Program-made: the position numbers and the translations under genes
IMG/VR virus record: IMGVR_UViG_3300042453_000843
Location: 1-23,132 of that record
Origin: a virus
Strand: one strand, 5' to 3'
DNA length: 23,132 nucleotides
Notes under the pieces: model-generated
What the model was told of the DNA's origin: nothing
Seen by the model: the letters and a program-made list of their open reading frames with translations, nothing else
The model's database searches: none
Shown: in pieces, positions 7,388 to 15,206 of the stretch
Layout of the letters: each line of letters starts with the position of its first letter
Position numbering within the stretch: position 1 is the stretch's first letter

Positions 7388-10300
7388 CTAGCTTACGATC
7401 TGCGATGCAGGCACCTTGTTCAGACCCTGCTTTGCCCCAACCTCAAACGCCAGCGACGACAGACTCAACCCCTCGCCGCTGCCCGTCACTGAGGGCAAAT
7501 CTTCGATGATGAACTTTACCGCCTGACACTTCTGCCGCGCAAGGTCAATGCGCCACTGGTACAACTGGAACTGCCCACCGTAGCTGCCCGCGCCATAGGG
7601 GCTTGCGCCGCCAAACGTCGTCGGCGTTGTCGGACTGACCAGCACCTCTTGCACCACGGTGTCGTCAAAGTCGTAGCAGACGCTGATCTTCAACTGGTGC
7701 GCGCTCTTCCAAGCGCCCAGCAACTGAGCTCGACGCACACGCTGGAACCCCTGCACCTGAGCGAACGAGAACCACGAGGTCGCAAGCTTGAGGTGGATGG
7801 GTTGCCCGTCGTCGGTGTAGACGCCGCTCGTCTCTTGCAGCACCTTGCCATCAGCGCGAAGCAGCATCGTGCTGCCGTTCCAGATCAACGAGTCCACCGC
7901 GTCGCTGTTGGTGAACACGCCCCACTGCTGGACAAAGTAGTCGTAGACCAGGGTGACGCCAGACTCCAACGTGAACCGCACCTGGTTGGTGTTGTTCACC
8001 AGTGTAGCCGAGGTGATCGTGTCGTCGTTGTACGCCTCGACGGCAGCGCCGATGTACTGCACCGCAAGCGAGCGGTCGATCAGGTAGATGCCCTTACGGC
8101 TCTTGAACAGGATGCCAAACGGCGAGCCCACGATAGATCGAGGGTCGATGCAGCCCACGTCCGTGGTGATCAGGATCGCGTCCGACAGGTCGTTATTCAC
8201 GCCCGTGTTGGTTGGCCCTTGACCCACAATAAAAAATATTTGACTGTCTTTGAAAACCAAAAGCTTGTCGTCAATGGTTGACAGGGCCGTGATTGGTCCG
8301 CCCCGAGGATCAACCGTTTTGACCTGTTCATCGCTGAACGCAACTGGCGTAGCAGACCCGATCTCTTTGCTGTACCAGACATTGAGCGGGTTAGTGCTAT
8401 CCACCACCCACAGTCGGTTGCGATGCAGTTGCACCAAGCCGGTAGGCGGCGCAGGCTGATTAAAAATCTGATATTGCTCAGGCGCGGTTAGAAACTGAGT
8501 ATAAAGCTGCGGCGGCGCTGCAATGATGTTGCCGGTCGAGTTGAACGTCACAAGGTCAGCGTCAGACTGATTGTCCTGATAAGTCAACACCGTACCACCA
8601 GCATCGTTGAGATCTGGCGCCGTCAGACTGCTGATCCGATAAAAGATACTTCCACCACTAGTGGTGGCCTCAAGCGTCCGATAAACAATGACCTGTACCG
8701 GCCTAGACCCAACCTTAGCCGTTTGATTCAAATAGTTAATGCTCAGGGTGACGCGACTGTTGCCGGCAAGCGTAACCTCTACAGGATCAGCAGGCTGACT
8801 TTGATGAATGTTGCCCTGATTGTCCACCCACTCATAGCAGACAGTATACTGATATGTTCCCGCCGTGATGTTACCGGCCGCAACCGCGCTTACTTCAAAT
8901 ATTGGGTAAAGATGGAAGTTGTGCTCAACAACATCATTCCCATCGTACATTTGAAGCACACCACCGCTCAGATGCAGGTTATTGGCGAGGATCTCGTGAT
9001 TTACGGCGTACTCGGGCGCGGTCATGTCAAACGTGACCTGAGATACGTTGGTTTGAGTTTCCGTAATCTTGCCCTGAACCAGCACCTGATCCAGCATGGC
9101 GTATCGAAACTCTGAATCTAAAACGTTGCTGACGCCGGGCAGGATCGGAGCCGAAACAACGTCAAGATTCACCGCTGACAGCACACCGTCGTTGGTGTTT
9201 CCCGCATTCCAAAAAGCAAGGTTTTGACCGGCAGGCCCACCGGGTACATCCGAAAACGTAACGGTGCCGGTCGGGCTGGTGCCAACCACATAGGCAACGG
9301 TTCCAACGTTGGACGGGCTGGACGGACTAATGGTCCCGTTGATAACGCCATTGGTGCGAGACTGGACAGCCATGCCAACAGAAAAGTTGATGTAGTCACC
9401 AGGCGTCGCGAGCGTAGCCACTCCCGTTGTGCCGTTGAAGGATGTGCACACACCCAAGGTTGTGGGTGTAAAAGCCGCCGTAGCGTTGGCCGCGAGCGAG
9501 CCCGCAAACGCCTTGGCAACGATGAGCCCATCGCCATTGATCAGGAAATAACACGACTGAAGCGAGATTGCGCCAGCCAGCGTGTAACCGCTGCCACCTC
9601 CAAACGTCACATCAATGGATCGGTTGGGGTAGAAGTACACCACCGGCACATAGGTTTTCCCGTCAAAGAAAAAAGCCTTGCCGACCGGCGTCACCCGACG
9701 CTGCCAAATTGTATTGCTTACTACCGAGTACGTGTAATCAACAACAGCCCTATTGGTTGAAACCGGGTATGTGTCGCACTCGGAATAATAAACATCAAAG
9801 CCAACTGCGTCAGGTTGATTGTTGGCTGCTGTGATCGCCCTTGCTTGATAGTAGGTTAACCCAGACGCAATCGTGAAGCTGGCATACGGGACCAAGACCG
9901 GATCAAAAGCAATGGCTTTAATGGATGCAGTATATGGGGCCGTGTCTGAATCGGTTGAGTAAACAATAGCCGGCGCGGCCACACCGGTCGCAGCAGTATT
10001 AGCGCCAAATACGCAAATAGATCGGCTGAGTTCACCGATGATGTACTGGCCAAGGCTAAACATCGGTGACGAAAAACTATACTGGCGAAGAGTTGTGCCG
10101 CCGTTGTTGTTGTTGAAAGCAACGCAAATCTGCTGGCTTGGCGACGAGGTCACGTATGCAACGGCATCGTAATTTGTCGATGACGATGACAGCGCGTTGT
10201 CGTTCGCGCCCAAGGCGGTAATCTGGTTGATGTTAGGAGCCGCCAGCGGCCCGGCTAGCGGGATCTGCGCGAGCATGAGCGCATTCAGCGCCGTGTTCAC

Positions 10301-10849
10301 ATAGTAGATCAAGAAGTGTGTATCGTTCACAAGCACTCGAGGCTTGGCTGCATTGAGCGACAGCAGCGCCGACGATACAAGCGCCTGATTGTTGTTGCCG
10401 TCGATGATAGCGTACCGAACCGAGCCCGCCGTCAACGAGTCTTGCCAAGCGTAAGCCTGGAGGCCGTTAGCAGCCGTAGCACCGTCAGCGTTGGACTGAG
10501 CGTAACTATCTTTGCACACCGAGGAGGAAGTCACTAGCGCCGGCACGTAAGCGGATTTGTTGATCCATCCATCATTGGATCCGTCGTAGGTGTAAAGCCG
10601 TTCACCATCAGCAACCAGCAACTCGGTCCCATAAGTCGCCAAACCAACACCGTTGTCTACCAACACGCCAGAAGCACCTAAAACTTCTTGCCCGAGCGGC
10701 ACAGTGCCATCGCGCTTCTGGAGCGAGCGCAGGCGCGTGAAGATGCCGTTCTCAAGTTCCAGCAGTTTGCCTGCCTCAACTTGCTTCTCGTCCGTCTTGG
10801 TGTCCACGCCCTGCGCGAGCGGGACAACGATTTTCTGACGATCAAGCAT
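7388..10849 (-). CDS. Large tail nozzle / DNA-stabilisation-type tail protein
   Basis: 1153 residues. ATG 10849 has AGGAG 8 nt upstream. The N-terminus (IVVPLAQGVDTKTDEKQVEAGKLLEL... RLRSLQKRDGT) and C-terminal half (LHRNRLWVVDSTNPLNVWYS; GPITALSTIDDKLLVFKDSQ; VYDYFVQQWGVF) are typical of long podovirus tail proteins. These are likened to the P22 gp10 or T7 gp12 class, which form a beta-propeller-rich nozzle sealing the portal channel. A segment at about 460-547 (GVATLATPGDYINFS, TGTVTFSDVPGGPAG) looks like an added beta domain. Parts of the middle are AT-richer (8881-8940 is about 42% G+C). Its place between fibres and ejection proteins fits. It is an inference from family resemblance; a general tail-hub protein is the alternative. 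Confidence 0.78.
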   Translation of the reverse strand: MLDRQKIVVPLAQGVDTKTDEKQVEAGKLLELENGIFTRLRSLQKRDGTVPLGQEVLGASGVLVDNGVGLATYGTELLVADGERLYTYDGSNDGWINKSAYVPALVTSSSVCKDSYAQSNADGATAANGLQAYAWQDSLTAGSVRYAIIDGNNNQALVSSALLSLNAAKPRVLVNDTHFLIYYVNTALNALMLAQIPLAGPLAAPNINQITALGANDNALSSSSTNYDAVAYVTSSPSQQICVAFNNNNGGTTLRQYSFSSPMFSLGQYIIGELSRSICVFGANTAATGVAAPAIVYSTDSDTAPYTASIKAIAFDPVLVPYASFTIASGLTYYQARAITAANNQPDAVGFDVYYSECDTYPVSTNRAVVDYTYSVVSNTIWQRRVTPVGKAFFFDGKTYVPVVYFYPNRSIDVTFGGGSGYTLAGAISLQSCYFLINGDGLIVAKAFAGSLAANATAAFTPTTLGVCTSFNGTTGVATLATPGDYINFSVGMAVQSRTNGVINGTISPSSPSNVGTVAYVVGTSPTGTVTFSDVPGGPAGQNLAFWNAGNTNDGVLSAVNLDVVSAPILPGVSNVLDSEFRYAMLDQVLVQGKITETQTNVSQVTFDMTAPEYAVNHEILANNLHLSGGVLQMYDGNDVVEHNFHLYPIFEVSAVAAGNITAGTYQYTVCYEWVDNQGNIHQSQPADPVEVTLAGNSRVTLSINYLNQTAKVGSRPVQVIVYRTLEATTSGGSIFYRISSLTAPDLNDAGGTVLTYQDNQSDADLVTFNSTGNIIAAPPQLYTQFLTAPEQYQIFNQPAPPTGLVQLHRNRLWVVDSTNPLNVWYSKEIGSATPVAFSDEQVKTVDPRGGPITALSTIDDKLLVFKDSQIFFIVGQGPTNTGVNNDLSDAILITTDVGCIDPRSIVGSPFGILFKSRKGIYLIDRSLAVQYIGAAVEAYNDDTITSATLVNNTNQVRFTLESGVTLVYDYFVQQWGVFTNSDAVDSLIWNGSTMLLRADGKVLQETSGVYTDDGQPIHLKLATSWFSFAQVQGFQRVRRAQLLGAWKSAHQLKISVCYDFDDTVVQEVLVSPTTPTTFGGASPYGAGSYGGQFQLYQWRIDLARQKCQAVKFIIEDLPSVTGSGEGLSLSSLAFEVGAKQGLNKVPASQIVS
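8652..8667. repeat. 16-bp perfect palindrome inside the nozzle gene
   Basis: ccaccactagtggtgg reads the same on both strands and encodes TTSGG-type residues of the tail protein. No function is evident. Confidence 0.6.
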
Positions 10850-10858
10850 GAACGTCTC

Positions 10859-11923
10859 CTAGAGTTCGTAAGCGAAAAGAGATCCGTTCATTGCGAGGGT
10901 GGGAGTGCCACCACCAGAAAGGCTAGTACAGGCACATTGGAGGGTATACGTGCCCGCAGGCAAAACAACAATCCCATTAAGGCTTGAGGCAGGAATGATT
11001 AATGGTCCTGATGCAGAAACCTCACCCGCAAAAGCAATGTTAAGATAATTTCCAGCAGTAAACCCAACCGGAGGCGATGCCGATGTAATATTTACAGCAA
11101 TTGACGCGCTGCAATAATTAGCTCCAGCAGAATTATCCAGTCGGATTCCAGCAGAGTTAGGAGCCGTTGTTATGGTCGTAACGCCAACAAACAAGGGACG
11201 CCCTGTGGTCGTAATGTTTACTGGCAACAACAAGTTGCCTGGAGCAGTATTTGGACCGTCAAATTGATATGCTGGGACAATCTGGCCTACAGCAACAAGC
11301 ATGGAACGTTGAATGCCGCTGGTCTGCGTGATGTATCCGATTGTGCCGCCCGTAGTGCAAGTCAGAAACGAGTTACTCGCAGGAACCGCAGACGGCAGCG
11401 ACAACGTATAGGCACCAGAACCGGATGACCGATTTACGGTAATGCCATCAATTACCACAGATGAGCAATCAACGGTGCCTACGGTAAGTCCGGCGGGATT
11501 GGAATTTTCATCATCAAACACAAACGAAAGAGTTGGGGAGTCATAGTTGACGGCTGCGTTAGGCACGATCCCGCCAATATTACCGCTACCCCCAACGTTT
11601 ACAGTGCCACCGCTAGTGATCTGAACGTTGTTGCCTGAGCCGTCGTTCCACCAGAGCTCGCCGTTGTTGGCGTATACCGAGTTAAGCGAGGCAAGCGACG
11701 CCTGATCCAGCAGACCTAAACGCTTGACGTTGGTGAGCGCGTTGGTTGCCAACGACAGGTCCGCGTTGATATTCAGCCCCGTTACAGGCACCAGCGCGCC
11801 GTTGCCGCTCGTGTGGTTGTGCGAGTCGATCAGCGACAGGTCCGCGTTGATCTCGCTCGCCCACGTCGGTCCCGGCGTCTGCGACACCACCGGCAGGGTC
11901 AGGTTCATGTTTGGCGTCGTCAT
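10859..11923 (-). CDS. Second tail fibre / receptor-binding-type protein
   Basis: 354 residues. ATG 11923 has GGAGG 8 nt upstream. Residues 1-60 look like a conserved virion-attachment module of environmental phage fibres (WASEINADLSLIDSHNHTSG). It contains H35-x-H37, a pattern that binds iron in some phage spikes. NNGELWWNDGSGNNVQITSG at 86-105 is another common fibre phrase. From about 110 to the end the protein is beta-rich and low-complexity (Gly, Ser, Thr, Asn) and unfamiliar; it probably holds the host-contacting tip. The 5' part is about 63% G+C (11701-11880) while the distal part falls to about 46% (10981-11160), as expected if the tip was exchanged. The TAG stop lies next to the ribosome site of the following gene, 9 nt before its start. 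Confidence 0.8.
   Translation of the reverse strand: MTTPNMNLTLPVVSQTPGPTWASEINADLSLIDSHNHTSGNGALVPVTGLNINADLSLATNALTNVKRLGLLDQASLASLNSVYANNGELWWNDGSGNNVQITSGGTVNVGGSGNIGGIVPNAAVNYDSPTLSFVFDDENSNPAGLTVGTVDCSSVVIDGITVNRSSGSGAYTLSLPSAVPASNSFLTCTTGGTIGYITQTSGIQRSMLVAVGQIVPAYQFDGPNTAPGNLLLPVNITTTGRPLFVGVTTITTAPNSAGIRLDNSAGANYCSASIAVNITSASPPVGFTAGNYLNIAFAGEVSASGPLIIPASSLNGIVVLPAGTYTLQCACTSLSGGGTPTLAMNGSLFAYEL
11753..11851 (-). repeat. 18-nt exact direct repeat inside the second fibre gene
   Basis: The plus-strand string cgacaggtccgcgttgat occurs at 11753-11770 and again at 11834-11851, exactly 81 nt apart. It encodes INADLSL twice in frame (residues 25-31 and 52-58). Confidence 0.85.
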
Positions 11924-11957
11924 CTTGTCCTCCGAGGGCCGCTACAGTAGCACACCG

Positions 11958-13784
11958 TTACGCGCCCAGAAACTTTGCACTCGCGATAATACCGGGAATC
12001 TGCGGATACGGCGTAGCAGCGGTAATGGTTGAAATCTGAGCGTTGGTGCCAGAAGCCGTCAGCGCCCACTCAATGTAGTCGTTTGCATCCAGCCGGATTG
12101 TAAACGAGATTGCTGGGTACAACAGCGAGTTATTGTTGCCCAACTGCACGCGACTTGCGCTACGAGCCACGTTAGCGCCGTTTTTCATCACCCAAATCGT
12201 GATGTCATCGTTGCTTCCGGTCACAAGTTCCAACTGCGGCGAGAAGAAAAACTCGTATACTCCGTCGTACGGAACCGTGATCTCTGAGTTGCTTACAAGA
12301 GTGATGCCGTTGTTGTCTTCAACGGTGTCGTACGTTGCCATCAACGCAGTACCGCCGCTCGGGATAGCGGTTGCAACGGTATTGTCGGTCAGGCTAATAA
12401 AAATAGCTGGGAAGTCTTGTTGCGCTTGCGGAACCCATGAGGTTCCGTCGTACGTCAGCGTGTCGTCGGTGGCCGGAAGAACGGACGTAATGTCAATCGG
12501 CTGGCCCTGCCATGACAACGACGGCGGCGATGATGAAGCGCCGATTGCAATCGCTGCTGTGTTCTGATCGCCAATGATGACGCTGCCGTTAGTAGTTCCT
12601 GCGCCGCCTCGGATCGTGACATCGCCGCCCGTGGCGTTGGTGGACGTGTTCTGCCCGCCAATGATGTAAACGTCGCCGCCGTTGCGACCCGCGCCACCGC
12701 TGCCGCCCTGGACGTAGGCGTCGCCACCCGCAGTCGCGCTGTTGCCGGCGAACCCACCCTTGACGCGCACCACGCCGCCAGCGCCCGTGCCAACGCCCGT
12801 GCCGCCGACGATCTCCGCGTCGCCACCTACGCCGTTGGTCGCGCTGCCCTGCCCACCCTGCACATACGCGCCACCGCCCGCCCAGGTGCCGACGCCACCG
12901 TCGCCGCCGTACAAGTACGCGCTGCCGCCGCCGCCTCCGGTACTCGCGGAGCTCCCGGTGCCAGCCTTGATAGTGACATCGCCACCGGGAACGTTGACAA
13001 ACGGGTTGATGCCGTTCGCGTCGCCCGCCTTGATGCCGATGCTGCGATCCACATTCGTCGGCGTCGTGGACGTGGTGTCCATCTTGAAGAACGTCGTGAC
13101 GGGGTTGCCAAACGCATCCGCGCCATAACGGACTCGGATGTAGCCCTCACCGGGGACCGTAAAGGTGTCAGCCGCAAGTCCGTTGGGGTTGGGGTACGTG
13201 CTGCTCGTGTACCCCAGAACGCCGCCAGCAGGGCCGCTAGGCGTGGCCGTGGCCGCGCTGCTCGCCCAACCCGTGCCGGTGCTGGTCAGCACATTGCCAA
13301 TCGCGCCAGGACTCGAGAGGCCCGTGCCGCCGTTAACCGCCGCCACTACGCCGGTCAACGAGATGTCAGGCGTCGATCCACCGGACGAGGCCAGCGGTGA
13401 CGAGGCGGTGACGCTGCCAACCTTACTATTAAAGGTGACCCAGTCGGCAGAGTCAAGATAGCCGTCTGTGGTCGCGTTAGCCTGCGGGATCGACAGCACA
13501 CCGCTGGAAATCACCAGCGGAGGCAGCACGCTGGTCACCACGCTGCCAACGGTCCCTGGAGCCCACTGCGTGCCGTTCCAGACGATGGCTTGGCCGGTGC
13601 TGGGCGCCACGGCAGATAGCGAGCGCCCTTGCAGTCCAACGACACTAGGGCTCTCAAGCGGCCCCGTCAGGTCGCCCTGCACGTTGCGGAGAATGGGATT
13701 CAGCGCGGAAGCAAGCTGATCCTGCAACCTGTTCAGCGAGTCGTCTACGCTGAAGATGCGGGAGAGTTGCTTGATGGTCGGCAT
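11958..13784 (-). CDS. Tail fibre with glycine-rich repeat shaft and C1q-like tip
   Basis: 608 residues. Residues 1-35 form a helical attachment end (DSLNRLQDQLASALNPILRN). Residues 36-200 hold short fibre modules: TGQAIVWNGTQWAPG at 63-77, DGYLDSADWVTFNSKVG at 107-123, and VNGGTGLSSPGAIGN. Residues about 267-406 contain eight to nine copies of a repeat of about 16 residues, pattern GG-x-[VA]-x-[VIL]-x-GG (GGDVTIKAG, GGDAYVQGG, GGDVYIIGG, GGDVTIRGG). A second W-type motif, TYDGTSWVP, is at 444-452. Residues 458-608 look like a C1q/TNF-type jelly roll (ITVPYDGVYEFFFSPQL, ITIWVMKNG, FTIRLDANDYIEWAL), which usually trimerises and could bind the receptor. The start overlaps the adaptor stop, so translation is probably coupled. 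Confidence 0.83.
   Translation of the reverse strand: MPTIKQLSRIFSVDDSLNRLQDQLASALNPILRNVQGDLTGPLESPSVVGLQGRSLSAVAPSTGQAIVWNGTQWAPGTVGSVVTSVLPPLVISSGVLSIPQANATTDGYLDSADWVTFNSKVGSVTASSPLASSGGSTPDISLTGVVAAVNGGTGLSSPGAIGNVLTSTGTGWASSAATATPSGPAGGVLGYTSSTYPNPNGLAADTFTVPGEGYIRVRYGADAFGNPVTTFFKMDTTSTTPTNVDRSIGIKAGDANGINPFVNVPGGDVTIKAGTGSSASTGGGGGSAYLYGGDGGVGTWAGGGAYVQGGQGSATNGVGGDAEIVGGTGVGTGAGGVVRVKGGFAGNSATAGGDAYVQGGSGGAGRNGGDVYIIGGQNTSTNATGGDVTIRGGAGTTNGSVIIGDQNTAAIAIGASSSPPSLSWQGQPIDITSVLPATDDTLTYDGTSWVPQAQQDFPAIFISLTDNTVATAIPSGGTALMATYDTVEDNNGITLVSNSEITVPYDGVYEFFFSPQLELVTGSNDDITIWVMKNGANVARSASRVQLGNNNSLLYPAISFTIRLDANDYIEWALTASGTNAQISTITAATPYPQIPGIIASAKFLGA
12567..12986 (-). repeat. Glycine-rich coding repeat array in the fibre shaft
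   Basis: Eight to nine imperfect units of about 48 nt encode the GG-x-[VA]-x-[VIL]-x-GG motif. The units are degenerate at the DNA level (runs of gccgcc/ccgcc on the plus strand), so they read as an old protein repeat rather than a recent tandem duplication. Confidence 0.7.
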
Positions 13785-15136
13785 TAGGGAATACCGCCGC
13801 CGCCACCGAACCCGTTACCGAAGGGCCACGTTCCGTTCGTCCACTGCACGTCGGCAATCGTGGCCGGCGAGCCAGCGTCGCGGTTCTCGCCCGCAGCCTC
13901 AATCCGCTTGATGAGCGCCGCCTTCTGGAACTGGAGCGTGCTCGTGTCGCTCTCTTCCTTCTGGAGCATCTTGATCGCAGCGTCGGTGACCACGTACTCA
14001 AGCCAGCCGGACACGCCGTCAGCCACGAGCGACCCAGGGCCGACGCTGCTTGCCGACAGTTGCAGTCGCGTGGACGCGCCGGGCGTGGGCGTGGGCGAGG
14101 TGCTGTTGCCAACGCTAAGAGCCAGTTCCGCGCTGTCAGTCTGCACCAGCGTGATCACATTGCCGTTGGGTGTAGCGGTCACGTCGCCGTTGGTGATCGT
14201 CGCAGCGTTGATTGCAGTCGCAAGACTGGCGGCAGACTGCGTGTTATTCAAACCAACAAGCCATTCATTGCCAGCATAAAGAGTTGCGTTTCCGATGGAA
14301 AAATAATCCCCATCTGTCCCGCCGGTAAAAAACACAAATCCAAATGTTGCGCCTGGTGACGTTAGAACGCCAGGCACACCTGTGGTTTTGACTTGAAACA
14401 AGCAAGACGGGAAAGACGCTACCGCTGACTCAAAGTCGGCAACCGTAGTAACGCCAGAGTCATATTGAAAAATATATGACGAGCCAACGGCCGATAGCGT
14501 TCCAGCGCCGACTCCAGATGCGGTAAACAACAACTCAATGCTGTTTCCGGCAGGACCACCAGACACAGCCTCAAGAACCGTTGTAATAGCGCCGGAACTT
14601 GAAATATCAAGATCAAGTTCTGCCTTAGATGCCGCGATAGGACTGTTGACCGTCAGCGTCACCTCGTCCACCAGTTCAGCCAGACGCGGGATGTACCAGA
14701 TGCGGATCGTCTGACCCGTCTGCGGCGACGGCGTGAACCAAAGCTTGTTCCCGCTCAGTCGGTAGCGCAGGTTGGTGACGCCAATCCACGTCTGCACGTT
14801 CGCGGTCGAGTAGCGGTTACGCTCTGCCAGCGAGAACGGGCGCAACGACACATAGCCATCAGGGCCGCTGCCGATCTCCAGGTCCACGCCGAGCAGCTTG
14901 TAAAAGTCGTCGGGCAAATCGTAGCGCGACTGGTTGCCCACCAGGTTGAAGGAGTACTCCTTCACGTAGTAGTCGTTGCCGTACTTCTGCACCAACAGGT
15001 CGTACAGTTCGTAGTACGAGGCGTTGATGTAGCTGTTCAACTCCGCGTCGCTGATGAACGTCGAGTTCACCATGTCGGCGCGCTGCCGACTGGCCGTGCG
15101 GAGTTGCCCGAGGTTCATCTTGGGGTAGATCGCCAT
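13784..15136 (-). CDS. Head-tail adaptor (connector) protein with a large internal insertion
   Basis: 450 residues from ATG 15136. The N-terminal part (10-157) has the look of podovirus-type adaptors that bind under the portal ring: LRTASRQRADM, AELNSYINASYYELYDLLVQ at 31-50, YDLPDDFYKLLGVD at 72-85, and IRIWYIPRLAELVDE at 144-158. The C-terminal part (373-430) is also adaptor-like: DGVSGWLEYVVTDAAIKMLQ, an EESD-type helix, and AGSPATIAD. In typical members these two parts are nearly adjacent, giving roughly 200-250 residues. Here about 210 beta-rich residues (158-368) lie between them, with lower G+C (about 49% over 14221-14460 against 63% over 14641-14880). The protein ends in a Gly-rich tail. 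Its TAA shares one base with the next ATG (TAATG). Confidence 0.83.
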   Translation of the reverse strand: MAIYPKMNLGQLRTASRQRADMVNSTFISDAELNSYINASYYELYDLLVQKYGNDYYVKEYSFNLVGNQSRYDLPDDFYKLLGVDLEIGSGPDGYVSLRPFSLAERNRYSTANVQTWIGVTNLRYRLSGNKLWFTPSPQTGQTIRIWYIPRLAELVDEVTLTVNSPIAASKAELDLDISSSGAITTVLEAVSGGPAGNSIELLFTASGVGAGTLSAVGSSYIFQYDSGVTTVADFESAVASFPSCLFQVKTTGVPGVLTSPGATFGFVFFTGGTDGDYFSIGNATLYAGNEWLVGLNNTQSAASLATAINAATITNGDVTATPNGNVITLVQTDSAELALSVGNSTSPTPTPGASTRLQLSASSVGPGSLVADGVSGWLEYVVTDAAIKMLQKEESDTSTLQFQKAALIKRIEAAGENRDAGSPATIADVQWTNGTWPFGNGFGGGGGIP

Positions 15137-15141
15137 GAGAA

Positions 15142-15146
15142 CCTCC
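15142..15146 (-). promoter_or_regulatory. Ribosome binding site deciding the adaptor start
   Basis: GGAGG is 5 nt before ATG 15136 on the minus strand. It favours this ATG over an in-frame GTG at 15154. Confidence 0.7.
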
Positions 15147-15206
15147 ACAAGCACATCAAGGGAGCGCCCTACCCTACCGTAGAGCGCCCCCCGATGCTAG
15201 CGCGAG

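Noticed and set aside
4967-7492. Plus-strand open frames of 430 and 404 codons opposite the internal protein genes
   Set aside because: Low-complexity Arg/Leu/Ser translations caused by the Ala/Gln/Pro-rich genes on the other strand.
31-7496. A 14-nt match (ccgtcactgagggc) at 31-44 and 7483-7496, considered as an attachment or terminal repeat
   Set aside because: One 14-nt match is about what chance gives in 23 kb, and nothing else at the sites suggests recombination.
12455-12826. Minus-strand alternative frames over the Gly-rich repeat (123 and 116 codons)
   Set aside because: Arg/Ala/Ser-rich shifted readings of the GGx repeat, inside the fibre gene, without a ribosome site.
12567-12986. 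CRISPR-like repeat array
   Set aside because: The repeats are degenerate, in frame, and encode a regular glycine motif; there are no unique spacers between identical repeats.
13784-15154. Longer adaptor start at GTG 15154
   Set aside because: ATG 15136 has GGAGG at ideal spacing, and adaptor-like sequence begins just after it.
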